Assembly (NCBI GenBank): GCA_016713445.1
Contig: JADJPB010000008.1
Span: 62,001-126,000, forward strand
Source of the DNA: Bacteroidota bacterium
Lineage (GTDB): Bacteria; Bacteroidota; Bacteroidia; AKYH767-A; OLB10
Length of the DNA stretch: 64,000 bases
Reading direction: 5' to 3'
Made by a program: the position numbers and the translations under genes. Below, one piece after another: positions 7,453 to 19,624 of this stretch. How positions within the stretch are numbered: the stretch's first letter is position 1; every line of letters starts with the position of its first letter. The notes beneath the pieces were generated by a model, which was given only the letters and a program-made list of their open reading frames with translations, made no database searches and was not told the origin of the DNA.

Positions 7453-10400
7453 ATGAAAAACTCAACTCAACTCAACTCAACTCAACTCAACTCAACTCAA
7501 CTCAACTCAACTCAACTCAACTGCGGTTCATTTCGACTGCAATATTTGTTTTGATGAATGTTTATGTTTTTGGTGGCAACTACACTTGGAACGGTGCTAC
7601 TAGTACCAACTGGGCAAATTCGAGCAACTGGAGTCCGGCAGGTATTCCAAGCACGAATGATACGGTAACACTGAGTAATGGAGGCGTTAATTCTATTTTA
7701 TTGGATGGTAATAGAACCATTAATCGCTTGGTGATTTCTGCCAATACCATCAATTTAAATACCTATGAACTGGAGGTATCTACCAGAAGTTCGCTTAATG
7801 GTGGCAGCATTACTAATGGCAATTTAAAATTAAGAGGAACCTATGTTTATTTCCAAGGAACCAATTTTAATTGTACCTTAGATGTTATTGCTGGACAAAT
7901 CAAATTCAGTGGTGGAACCTTTGATCAAACAGGGAGCTTTGAGCAAAACGGGTCAGCTAGCGGTTGGGGTGATGGAAATTGTATTTTTAATTCTGATGTC
8001 ACCTTTAAAAATACAGGAACAGCTTATTTACGATTAGGACAAACCAATGGCGATGTATATAATGGAAAAGTATACTTATACAGCAGTGGTGGCTATTCCC
8101 TACAAATGGCTTATGGTGATACCAGTTATTTTAATGATACTATCTATGTAAATAGTACAGGCAATGGCGGAATCAATTTTGCAAACGGAACTTATGGTGC
8201 ATCTATTCTCGGGGACAGCGCCTGTTTAATTACGGGAAGCAGTGGAATCACTGCAGGAACTATACAATTCAAAAATATTATTCAGTCAGCCACCAGTTCA
8301 AATAGCATTACGGCTAGTGGTAGTGTTTTGTTTAATGTATATTCCAATACGTTTAGCGGAAAAGTAAATTTTACGGCACCAAACTTAGTGGTTAAATCAA
8401 CAACCTTTGGTGATAGTACTTCGCTCACCAAAACAGGACATACCTTAGCCAATACTTGGGAAGGTGCAAATACTTATCACGGCGTTGCCACCATTACCAA
8501 CGGAAATACAGGTACCGCTATTCTTAAGTTAGCCAGCCCAAATGGAGATGTATATAATAAGGATGTTTTTTTTAACGCGGGCAGTGGACCCATACAAGCA
8601 GCTAGTGTAGGTGTTAACACTTACAATGGAAGTGTAATTGCCAATGGTAATGCAGTTACCTTTAGCACAAACGGTGGAACATTTAAATTTACAGGTAGCG
8701 AAAATCAAACATTTGGTGGTGGCACCAATACCTTAACCTTTAATAAACTCATTGTTGACAAAGCTGGGGGAAATGTTACCCTCAACCAACCCATCACCAT
8801 TGATAGTTTATTGGAGCTACCAATGGTATAATTTACACCGATACCCTCATCACATTAAAAGCAACAGCCACTACTACTGGAGCAAGTAATATGAGCTATG
8901 TAGATGGAGCCGTAAAGAAAATTGGGAATACGGCATTTGTTTTTCCGGTTGGGGATGAAGGTGTCCTAAGTCCTATTGAAATTTCAGCTCCTTCACAGGT
9001 CACGGACGCTTTTATAGCCAGAAAATATTTGAACCCTCAAACCTATGGAGATTCAAAAGATTCAACTATTCATTTATTGAGTACGTGCACATATTGGACT
9101 TTGACTCGAACGACTGGGACAAGTAAAGTCTATGTGAAATTATTTTGGGATAGTTTAAGATGCACATTATATGATACAAGTGGTTTAGGTGTTGCTGCAT
9201 GGAATGGTACTAAATGGGATGATCTGGGAAGCGATGGAATGAATGGAAATGTTCTTTCTGGTGAAATTACGGTGACACCACCTCGAATAGTTATATTGCA
9301 TTCACTTTGGCATACCGTACTTCTAGTACTTCAATTGGTATAGTATCCATATCAACCTCACCAATATTAATAGCAGGGCCAGGCCCTTGGAATCATCCAA
9401 TTTCTGAAGATTATTTTGGTTATAATGGGGCCAACATTTTAGATGATGGACAATATTGGTCTGATTTATAAGTGACCCCAATAACTCCAATCTACCAGTA
9501 TTAAAATATAACGGTATAAGTACTATCCGATTAAATGGAGGCACTTTTGGTAATTATTGGGACTGGAGAACAGGATGGTTTATTCCAGAAGATAATTTAC
9601 CTTATGATTGGTATTATACTCGAATGTCACATAAGCAGGAATTCCCAAATCCTGGTTCAGGTAACCCTTTTGTTAATGACATGAGCTATTTCAAAGTAAG
9701 CAATGATATTGTAGGAGGGCGGCCTATCTTTCAATTGAACTCTATGACATCTTCTTTTAATTATGAAGTAGCAAGTCTATATAGAGCAGGTGAGTTGAAT
9801 TTGCCAGTAAAATATGTAGAGTTAGGAAATGAGTTTTATCTTGGAGATGAGCAATTCAAAGAAAGATTTCCTTCCAGTTTAGATTATATAAACTATGCTA
9901 ACGAATTTACAGATAAATTAAAGGCAATTGTTCCTTTTGCAGATACCAAAGTTGCTGTTGTAGGAGCCTCAACTCCAAATGGTATACCTGGTAGACGAGC
10001 GCTTTGGTTAGATGTTATTCTCCAGAATATAAACAAATATCCTACTCATAGACCTGATGCAATTACCATCCATGAATATTATTCATCTGGATTAACAGAC
10101 CAAATAGTAGTTACTCCACTAGCCAATAGCACTATTGGAAGAATGCTGCAAAAACCATTTTCACGCAGGGATGACCTATTCGCGGATGAACTTTATGATA
10201 TTGCTCTGACAAATTTAAATTTGAGTCCTAGTCCTCCACTTGAGGTGTGGTTGACTGAGTATAATCTTGACGAATCAACGGGTAAAAATGTAGGTACTTG
10301 GGCACATGGATTATTTAATGCGATACAAACTTTAACTTATCTTGAATCGCCACTCATTACACATATTAACTCTCATGCAATGACTTCTAACGCAGTTTTT

Positions 10401-13400
10401 GGGAATATTTTTGAAAACGAAAAAGGGTTTACGTCAATGACGTCAGGGCAATTGCCAAATAATATAGGTACTCCTGCTAGTGCATTTAAAACAGATAAGT
10501 ATGGCTTCACCGCATCTGGGGCAGCTTTGAATGAAATAGCACTTGCTTTAAAAGGTCAAAGTGTAATAGCCCATCAAATTGATTTTAGCGACCCATTAAT
10601 TAAAAAAATCCAATATTACAAAAATGAACCACTCCCATCTGGAAGTTGGGTTACTACAAATTATCTTGATCTATATGGATGGTGTTTTGAAAAAGAAAGC
10701 GGCACTGAAGCGATAATTTTAAACTTAGGACCCAACCGATACGATTTCGAAGAGTTTGATAAGGTTGGATACTATAATGGTGGACCTGTTAGTTTTCAAT
10801 CAATGGTGCAGCTAACATCCGCTGATCAAACAGCTGGTAATGGAGGAGTAGCACTACTTAATACTTTACCTACAGACTTTGATGATCCATTATTTACCAC
10901 CACTGTAACGATTATAGCTAATCCTATAAGCTCAACTGCTAAGCTTTTATTAGAGCCCTACTCTCTAACAAGACTTATTTACAGAGATCCTACAAAATTT
11001 TCAATTCGATTAACTGATGATGAAATATGCGAGGGTTCTGAAACATCAGTTATAATAACAGGAAAACCATTTGGTGATGTATGTACAATTGTATGTACTT
11101 CCCCTACACATACTGTCTCGTTTCAACCAACTCTTCCTAATTCTTCTACTGATTCGGTAATCGTACTAACAGGATTATTGAAAGAGACCTACACCATTAC
11201 TGCAACCGCTGGAACTGCTACTTCTCCGAACACACCTCCCCTTAATATTAACAGTTCATGACCCCATCATTTCTGTTGTGATTGATACCGATCCAGTTCC
11301 TTTTTCACCCTGCAGTACCTCAGTTACTTTAACAGCAAATGTGACAATGACATCTGGATCTGGATCACTTGTAAATGACTACTGTTATTTATGGGTGCCT
11401 GATAAGCATATAATCGGAACCCCTCCAAATCAGCCAACTCCTTTTGGTAGTTCTATTGATATTGATTTGACTAATTTAACAACAGAAGCATATCAGGTTT
11501 ATGTTTATAATGATCAGTGTTGGGCAAGTAGTGCTCCATTAGTTATTGAGAGAAGTCCCATTAGTGTTCATCTTGGAAAAGATTTTACGACCTGCACAAG
11601 CCAAGGATTTATTTTAGATGCACAAGTAGTTAAGTCTCCATATTCACTGAATCAAACTTTTACTTATAAATTGACAGGAGATAATGCTCCCACTTCTACT
11701 CAAACTACATCAGATTTTAACATTACTGGTTTGAGTGCTGGTTTGCATACATATACTGTTGAAGTTTGGGTGAACGGAGTTGGAGGCTCATGTCCTGCTA
11801 CAACTGATGAAATCATTGTAAATGTTGTGAACTGTTGTAGTTGTTCTTCAAATGTTGTAACACTGCTACCCATCTCACATGAAAATTACACACAATATGG
11901 TCACCCACATGAAACATATATTTCCGAAACGGAGTTAATAAATTCAGCAAGTGCAAATCCAACTGATTTCTCTCTAACACCTCCACTTTTAAGTAGTCTG
12001 GATAAGTCAATATTGACAATTACTGGGCTTAGTGCTTCAAATTCAACATTCTGTATCAATGGTGAGTTATGGTTAAGAAATGAAGAATTTATCGTTAATA
12101 GTGTTTTAAAAAAACTAGTATTACAGAAATGCACTTTAAAACTTGGACCCGATGCAAAAATTAAAATCCGTGGCAAAGTAACTTTGGTATTAGAAGGGTG
12201 TATTATTGAAAAATGTGATGGTAGCACGGAGTTGTGGGATGGCATTTATGCCGATATAGAAGATGAAGCAACAGCTGAACCCGAAATCGTAATCGATCAA
12301 TATGGAACGCAGCCCACTCAAATTAGAGATGCGAAAAATGCTATTGTCATACGGAGAGATTCACCCTACAAAATACAATACGGAGAGTTTACCGATAACT
12401 ATATTGATATCAAGTTTGAAAAATGTAAGAAAATAACCAAACAAGGGCAATCAGGAACCGGCTCCACCGCTATGTTTGCAAATAACTATATACGCTCCTG
12501 CACATTTACCTCTGCAGGTACTACACTAATTACTCCTTACAGCACCGCTCATAAATTTGCAGCGATAACACTTAACGATGTGGAGCGAGTGGTAATAGGC
12601 GACAGCTCCTTAGCTGTCGATTACAATATATTCAGTAATTCCAATTATGGTATAAATTCATATAACTCGAGTTTTGAATGTTATCATAGTAGTTTTTCGG
12701 ATATTTTTGATTTGGAAACATCTTCTTTAATTAGGGCATACCGTGGTACTTCCATCTTTTCACATTCAGACAACGACTTCAATGATCGTAACATTATAAT
12801 TGGAAATTTAGATTATGATTTAATATCACCAATTGTAACATTCAATAATGTTTTTAAAATCAAATTTTGGAATTATTTCGGAGGAGAAATGAATGCCAAA
12901 ATTTATAATAATGTTTTTGGAAACGGGAATACAGCGAATCGAATTGTCAATAATTGTATCTGGACGAATGGAAGTAATCAAAAATCAGTTTACATTACAA
13001 GAGGGAACGTACTTAATGATTACTACGTAGGAATTAGAAGTTTTGGGATCCATCCTGACGCCATTTACCATATTGGATATAATAATTTTAATAAAGCATA
13101 TATTCCCAATTGGAGTGTAATATATTCCTTTCAAGGTACAGCAATTTATATGGCTAATAGTTATGCTTCTCCCACTTATATTAGTGAATTAGAAGTTCCT
13201 CAAATTAATATTTACAACAATGAAATTGGACAAAAAAGATGCAGAAATCGAACCCAGAATTGGGATTTTCACTTCGCAAATTTATCAACCAATCATTCAA
13301 AATAATAATATTTATTATTTTAGAGGAGAAGCTGTAACAAAGCCGCATAGTATTGGAATATGGGTTCAAAACTGTATTAGACCTAAAGTTGCAGGGAATT

Positions 13401-14593
13401 TAATTTTAGAACCAATCAATACTTATCCTGGTTACGGTGCTAACCTAATCGGGATGCAATTTGATCGAAATGTGAACCCCTGTATTGGAAGTCAAAATGT
13501 GATTGAGAATTTGGGATTTGGTATCAACTTTAGGGATAACAATGGACAAGTAGCTTTATCCACTAACCTATTTACGGACTGTGACAATGGTGTAAATTTA
13601 GATTGGGCAGAAATTGGAACACAAGGTGATCCGGATAGAACTGATGATAATGAATGGATCGATCGGATTGTTAGTCCGGTCCCTAATCGAGTAAATGGGA
13701 ATACGCAAAGTGGTTTAAATTTTTTCTTGGTATTATAAACCCACAGCTGCACCAGATAAATTTTCACCTTTGCCGAGTAATATTGTCGACGATCATGACA
13801 TCAATCCTTCTCTACCAATTTTAGATTGCCCAACTATTCAAAACGTAGCTTCACGCAATTTGTCGTTTGGCGCGGTGGTAGCGGATTCTGCCCGTTATGA
13901 TGAAAATTATCAAAGTAGTTTTAGGTATAACGGAAAAGTAATCACCTATAAAGTGCTTAAGAGCGATACAACATTAATTGATATGGATGATGAGAGTGAT
14001 GCTTCCTTCATTGATTTTTACTATTCAATGCAGCAAAGTAATATTGAAAAATATGACTCTGTTTCATATTTGATTTCTCAAAGAGAATTTGCAAACGCAA
14101 CATCTATACTCGCAGGAATTATTGATACCAATGAGCAAGAAGAATATTTATCCGTTTTTTATGATTTATATCTTTCAAAAATTGTATGCGATTCCAATTT
14201 GAGTTCTCAAGATAGTTCCTTGCTTTTAGAAATTGCTAATTCTCATTCATTATTATTTGGTGATGCAGTCTATTTAGAAATGTGTTATTTTTAGAAATTC
14301 ATGATGAGCCCCTTACCAGTAGTTTAAGAAAAGGAATAATAAAAAAGCGAACCGAATTAAGCGTGTTAAGTGCTTATCCAAATCCCACTTCAGATTTTGC
14401 AAGAATTATTTTGAATAATTTACCATACAAGGGGAGAATTCTACTATATGATGCAAAAAGTCAATTATCAATAGATCGAGAAATTAACAATGGAATGTTA
14501 GATTTGAAGTCGTTAACACAAGGAATTTATATTGTTAAAGTAATTGATGAAGAAGGAAGCTATTTACAATGTAAACTTGTAATAATAAGATGA
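7453..14593 (+). CDS. Giant T9SS-secreted protein: adhesin-like, glycosidase-like, beta-helix (frameshifted)
   Basis: Joined frames give one surface protein of about 2,370 residues. In order: a repeat-encoded leader (NSTQL pentapeptides) and signal peptide; a beta-rich region opening YTWNGATSTNWANSSNWSP; a TNGIIYTDTL...SYVDGAVKKIG block; a clan-A-like glycosidase region with an NYWDWRTGWF start, putative acid/base Glu in VELGNEFYLG and nucleophile Glu in WLTEYNL; Ig/PKD-like segments; a right-handed beta-helix region rich in asparagine (about 12000-13700); and a type A sorting domain (SAYPNPTSDFARI to YIVKVI). Frame changes lie near 8820, 9300-9345, 9470, 11262, 13235, 13735 and 14280. It could be two genes, but no start and stop pair separates them. 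The next cargo overlaps by ATGA. Confidence 0.7.
7461..7520 (+). repeat. Pentanucleotide tandem repeat (CTCAA)x12 in a leader sequence
   Basis: Twelve perfect CTCAA copies begin 8 nt after the ATG at 7453. Because 5 is not a multiple of 3, each gain or loss of a copy changes the frame. As assembled, the ATG frame meets TGA at 7552-7554, while the secreted-protein frame runs two bases off. Eleven copies would put the ATG in frame with a hydrophobic signal (FISTAIFVLMNVYVFG) and the mature protein. Confidence 0.9.
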
Positions 14594-16141
14594 AGGGGAT
14601 TATGAAATATTTCATTAAGATATTTTTTTTGTTTTTTATATCAAGCTTATGTCACGGCCAAAAATACAAAGGAGATGTTTGGTGCTTTGGTGATTCAGCG
14701 GGTATTGATTGGTCAAATACTAGTTCTCCATTTTTTTTTAGATCAATGATTCACAGTAGGAGTGGGACGGCAAGTATTTGCGATAGTTTAGGGAACTTAT
14801 TAATTTATTCAGGGTATAAAAGGAGCCTGCGAATAATAGAGGATGGGTTTTAAATAAATTCCATCAATTAATACCCAATGGTGATACAATATATTTTCAA
14901 GATTGGTATCATTCTGTCATACTTCTTCCAAGTGTAAATGATTCAATAATATATTTGTTTTCAGTTAGTGTTACAAATATTCAAACCTATGGTCTTTACT
15001 ACAGCATCATCAATTACAAAGCGAACAATGATTCGGGAATTGTTACACAAAAGAATATACAATTAAACAACTTACCTGCATTTGATGGTTTGGCAGCGGT
15101 TAGGCATGGAAACGGAAGGGACTGGTGGGTGATATTTAAGGATTACGACCCAACCCCTCCATACACTTTAAATAATAAATTTTATGTTTATTTAGTCAAT
15201 GAAAATGGACCCATTTTGCAGCATACACAAAATGTCGGTAATTTGTTTAATGATAATGGTGGTCATTTTATGTTTAACAATGACGGAACAAAGTATTTAC
15301 CAGTGACTTATAGAGGTGTTGTTGAGTATTTCGACTTTGATCGATGTACTGGTTTCTTTTCAAACCCCACTGTAATAGAGCCAACTAGAAATGCTCAACC
15401 CTACCCTTATTATAATTCATTAGCTTTATCTCCTGATGAAACAAAGCTATATGTGTCTGCATATTCTCAATATAGCACCTTAGGTGGTACCGATTCTTGT
15501 ATCAGTTTGATTTAACAGCCACAAATATTTCTGCTAGTAAAACGCATATATATGGAGCTCCAAATACGTATATTGGTCTTGGAGCATTAAGAAAAGCTCC
15601 TGATAATAATATATATTTAGCTGCTAATTATTTAAATTATTACCCTTATCAAGATACCTCATATAACGTTTATAACACAAATCTCAGCGTCATCAACCAA
15701 CCCGATTCCCTAGGTCTCGCTTGCGATTTTCAACCGTTTAGTTTCTACCTAGGTGGTGCAAGAACATACAATGGCCTTCCCAACAATCCCGATTATGAGC
15801 TGGGTGCATGGGTGGGGAGTCCGTGCGATACATTGAGCGTAGGCCTCTCCCCCAACCCTGGCGATCCTTCGCCATCAGAGGCGAGGGGAGCTTGGATGCA
15901 GGCGTGGTTTAATTCCGAGTGGAATATGATTCATGTGAATGCGTCGAAGTTGAAGGGGAAGAGTGGCGTGTTGAGGTTGATTGTTGTGGAGGGGAGAGTG
16001 GTGGTGGAGAGAAAAGTGGAGGTGATAGCAGGAGGGGATTTTACGGGGGAGATAATGATGAATGGAATTGCTAGTGGGGTTTATATAGTTTCTTTAAGTA
16101 CAGAGAAAGATAAAGTGCAAGGAAAAGTATTAAAATTTTAG
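14590..16141 (+). CDS. T9SS type A cargo of the W-FG-AGID family (frameshifted)
   Basis: A secreted protein of about 515 residues. It has a signal peptide (KYFIKIFFLFFISSLCHGQ), a mature start GDVWCFGDSAGIDWS then RSGTASICDSLGNLLIYS, which is the opening of a common Bacteroidota exported beta-propeller-like family, and a body with SLALSPDETKLYVSAYS propeller-type repeats. The C-terminal sorting domain runs from LSPNP to VYIVSLS, ending KVLKF. Frames change near 14830 and 15500. Its ATG (14590, or 14602) overlaps the upstream stop as ATGA, so the two cargos are probably co-transcribed. The last 300 bp (from about 15840) is noticeably richer in G (GGGGAGAG runs), unlike the rest of the gene. 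Confidence 0.75.
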
Positions 16142-16372
16142 CAGCATAATATTTACACTTAAACGCAACGGGCGCAACGTCCCGAAACTTCGGAAACGCA
16201 GCGGGCGCGGTGGAAATATTATTCGAAGCGAAATCAATTCGAAACTAAATCGCCCCTGAAGCTTGGGGCTTGTAGCTTGAAGCTCACCCCTATACGAAGC
16301 CCAATTACTACGATACCGAAAAATTAAACGAAGATTCGTCCTAAAACCAATTCTTGCGGTTACTTTTGAGGC

Positions 16373-16853
16373 GTGGCTAAGAAGCAAACCCATACCCTGG
16401 ATTTTACACCCGATTTTGATTTTGTGGTGATTGCCATTTATTGCGCCTATCGAGATTATAAATTATGCGCCGATTTGAATAAAACAATGGGGTACAGTCT
16501 GGAAAAAAAAACCAGATCTGGAAATGAAAATGGGTAAGAAAGGGACGACAAGTCATTTTCCCTATTTTTTATTCTTGACGGAAGATGAAGAAGAAATTTA
16601 TTTGATCACGAATAAAACCCCAAATCACTTATTTATTCCTGAATTAAAGCAAGTAGATTATTTTTTTATTATTAAAAATTTAAGCCGATATACAGATGTT
16701 GATCAGGTGTTGAAAAATATTTTAAGCATAAAAATTATTAGCAGTGCACAAGAATTAGATCCAACAGAAATTAAATCGGCAGAAAATTTTCTAATGTTGG
16801 AACCTATTTTCGAAACCGATGAAACACTGCCTAAATTACCACCCGTAAAATGA
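16373..16853 (+). CDS. IPExxxVDY family protein (frameshifted)
   Basis: This small protein of about 160 residues has the family signature IPELKQVDY near residue 95, and an N-terminal KQTHTLDFTPDFDFVVIAI strand. Function is unknown. The family is restricted to Bacteroidota and commonly sits beside pyruvate kinase, as here. The GTG at 16373 begins the conserved frame. One frame change occurs in a run of nine A residues near 16503-16511. The stop overlaps the pyk ATG (ATGA, 16850-16853), so translation is probably coupled. Confidence 0.8.
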
Positions 16854-18275
16854 ATTATAATAGATATACGCGCACCAAAATTATTGCAACCATTGGTCCG
16901 GCGAGTTTGAATGAAGTTATTTTAGAAAAAATGATTTTAGCCGGCATGGATGTATGCCGAATTAATGGATCCCATGGCGATCATGCGATGATGCAAAAGC
17001 CATTACGACGATTCGTGAATTGAATACTAAACTGAAGACACATGTTGCAATCCTCTTCGACTTACAAGGACCCAAAATTCGCATTGGTGATTTGGAAGAA
17101 AAAGATATTGTGTTGAAGAATGGTGATGAGCTCCTATTAAATCACAGAGAAGTTCCAGGCACGAGCAAGGAAGTTTTATTAAGTATCCTAACTTTTTTCA
17201 ACGATGTGAATGTGGGCGATATGGTGTTGGTGGATGATGGAAAGATTGAATTGAAAGTGATGGAGGTCATGGCCGATGAAAGAGTGAAAACCAAGGTGAT
17301 TCACGGCGGACCGCTTTCTTCGCGCAAAGGAGTGAATTTACCCAATACAATTATTTCACTACCGAGTTTAACGGCTAAGGATCGTAAAGACTTGGATTTT
17401 GCACTAGCCAATAATGTAGAGTGGATTGGACTCTCATTTGTTCGAAAGCCCGAAGATGTGATCGAATTAAAAAATATTATTAAGGAAGCGAATTCGAGAA
17501 CCAAGGTTATTGCTAAAATTGAAAAGCCAGAAGCGGTAAAAATATTGATGCCATCATTGCAGTCAGTGATGGCATTATGGTTGCACGTGGTGATTTAGGA
17601 GTAGAGATGGCGATGGAAAAAGTCCCCGTGATACAAAAATCCATTGTGAAAAAATGCAATCAAGCCGCTAAACCCGTGATCATTGCTACACAGATGATGG
17701 AGAGTATGATTACCAATTATCGTCCAACGAGAGCAGAAGCGAATGATGTAGGTAATGCTGTTTTTGATGGTGCTGATGCGTTGATGTTGAGTGCAGAAAC
17801 ATCGGTGGGTGTTTTCCTGTTGGAACTGTTGAAGCCATGCAAAAATCATCAAGGAAATAGAAAATCAAGATGTGATCTTTTTTAGTGAGCATGCTCCTGC
17901 CAAAGATTCTCCTAATTTTATCCCTGAGAATATTTGCTATATCGCAGCCTTGATGGCGAAGCAAACACATGCGAGTGCTATTGTTACCATGACACATTCG
18001 GGGATGACGGCTTTTAAAATTTCAGCACAAAGACCTAAGACGCCCATCTACGTTTTTATTGATAATCTCAGCATCCTCAACACACTGAATTTGGTATGGG
18101 AATTCGCGGATTTTATTATGATAAATATGAGAGCTCTGACGATACCGTAGCCGACACCATTAAATATTTAAAAGAGCGAGATTTTTTAAGTGAAGGTGAA
18201 TACATCATTCATGTGGCAAGCACGCCATTACATTCGCGATCTACGGCGAACACGATTAAACTTACGAAGATTTAA
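16850..18275 (+). CDS. pyk: Pyruvate kinase (frameshifted)
   Basis: It converts phosphoenolpyruvate and ADP to pyruvate and ATP, the last step of glycolysis. The conserved blocks are TKIIATIGPAS at the N-terminus, CRINGSHG, LFDLQGPKIRIG, the active-site lysine block VIAKIEKPEAV, MVARGDLGVE, and IIATQMMESM followed by PTRAEANDV and DGADALMLSAETSVG. The C-terminal allosteric domain ends in HSRSTANTIKLTKI. The joined length of about 475 residues is normal. Frame changes lie near 16995, 17545, 17810-17870 and 18110, each resolved in another frame with conserved residues. It is translationally coupled to the IPExxxVDY gene. Confidence 0.92.
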
Positions 18276-18391
18276 GGTAGCTTTTTAATAATTCAGGGTT
18301 GAACTCGATGGATTTATTCCAGAAATACATACGCCTGACCCCCAATTTCGAAAAATTTAATATAATTTAGTACTCTTAAATTTACCGGAAT

Positions 18392-19441
18392 ATGAATTTA
18401 ACGTTATTAAAATTAATTTGTGAAACGCCAGGTGCTCCTGGACATGAATCCAAAGTAAGAGATCTTGTTTTAAAAGAAATAAAGCCATTATGTGACGAAG
18501 TTTCCATCGACAAGATGGGCAACTTAATTGGTCTGAAGAAAGGTCAAAGCAAGATGAAAGTAATGGCGGCTGCGCATATGGATGAGATTGGATTCATCGT
18601 TACGCATATCGACGACAAAGGCTTTTACGTTTTCATACACTCGGTGGCTTTCTGATCCTAAAACACCTCACCGCTCAACGTGTGATTGTTCATGGAAAGG
18701 AAGATGTGATTGGTGTGATGGGCTCAAAGCCAATTCATTTGATGAGTCCTGAAAGAGCCGAAACAAAGCCCCGCAAATCACCGATTTTTTATATTGATTT
18801 AGGTTTGCCGAAAGAAAAGTAAAGAAGATCATCTCCGTAGGAAATCCAGTTACTCGTCAGCGTGAAATGATTGAGATAGGCAACTGCGTCAACTGCAAAT
18901 CGATTGACAATAGAGTTTCGGTTTTTATATTAATTGAAGCGTTACGGAAGATGAAAGGAAAAATCCCTTACGATTTTTACTGTAGTTTTGCTATACGGAA
19001 GAAGTAGGATTACGTGGTGCATCCGTTGCTGCGCATCATATCGAGCCTGATTTTGGAATTAACATCGACACGACCATTGCATTTGATACCCCAGGAGCAC
19101 GTCCACACGAGATGGTAACGGAACTTGGAAAAGGAGCTGGAATAAAAATCATGGATTCGAGTACCATTTGTGATACGCGCATGGTTGAATTTTTGAAGTC
19201 GACAGCCGACAAAAACAAAATCAAATGGCAGCCTGAGATCCTTCCTGCTGGAGGAACTGACACAGCTGGAATCCAGCGAAACGGTAAATCAGGATCTATT
19301 GCAGGGGCCATCAGTATTCCCACCCGACATATCCATCAGGTTATCGAAATGGCTGACAAGACGGATATACAAAACTGTATCGATCTCTTAGTTCATGCTG
19401 TGAAAACCATCGACAAGCATAACTGGAAAAGCTGGAAGTAA
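18392..19441 (+). CDS. M42 family metallopeptidase (frameshifted)
   Basis: This is a cytosolic aminopeptidase of the FrvX/glutamyl-aminopeptidase family, which forms large tetrahedral particles with two metal ions per subunit. Motifs include AAHMDEIGFIV (first zinc His and Asp), NCKSIDNRV (bridging Asp), EEVGLRGA (catalytic Glu pair), FGINIDTTIAFDTPG, and the late metal His in SIPTRHIHQVIEM. The joined length of about 350 residues is usual. Frame changes occur near 18635, 18765, 18822 and 18990. The start is ATG at 18392. It lies 116 bp after pyk, so may be co-transcribed, but no functional link is evident. Confidence 0.88.
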
Positions 19442-19624
19442 AACTTCATTTCCACCCTTTCATCTAGTAGTCTGATCCCATTATACTTGCGGACACCTCT
19501 ATCTAGAAAACGAGAATTTTTATAGCCAAAAGTCCTCCAAAACCATTTGGTTAGTAACGTAATTTCCCTTACTTTGGACGTATGAAAAAGCACTCCGCAC
19601 AAGATGCTTTTTTACCTCCCCAAA

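Noticed and set aside
16130..16393. Minus-strand frame of 87 codons between the T9SS cargo and the IPExxxVDY gene
   Set aside because: Built from short AGCTT and GGGCGC duplications, overlapping real gene ends; no start signal or family.
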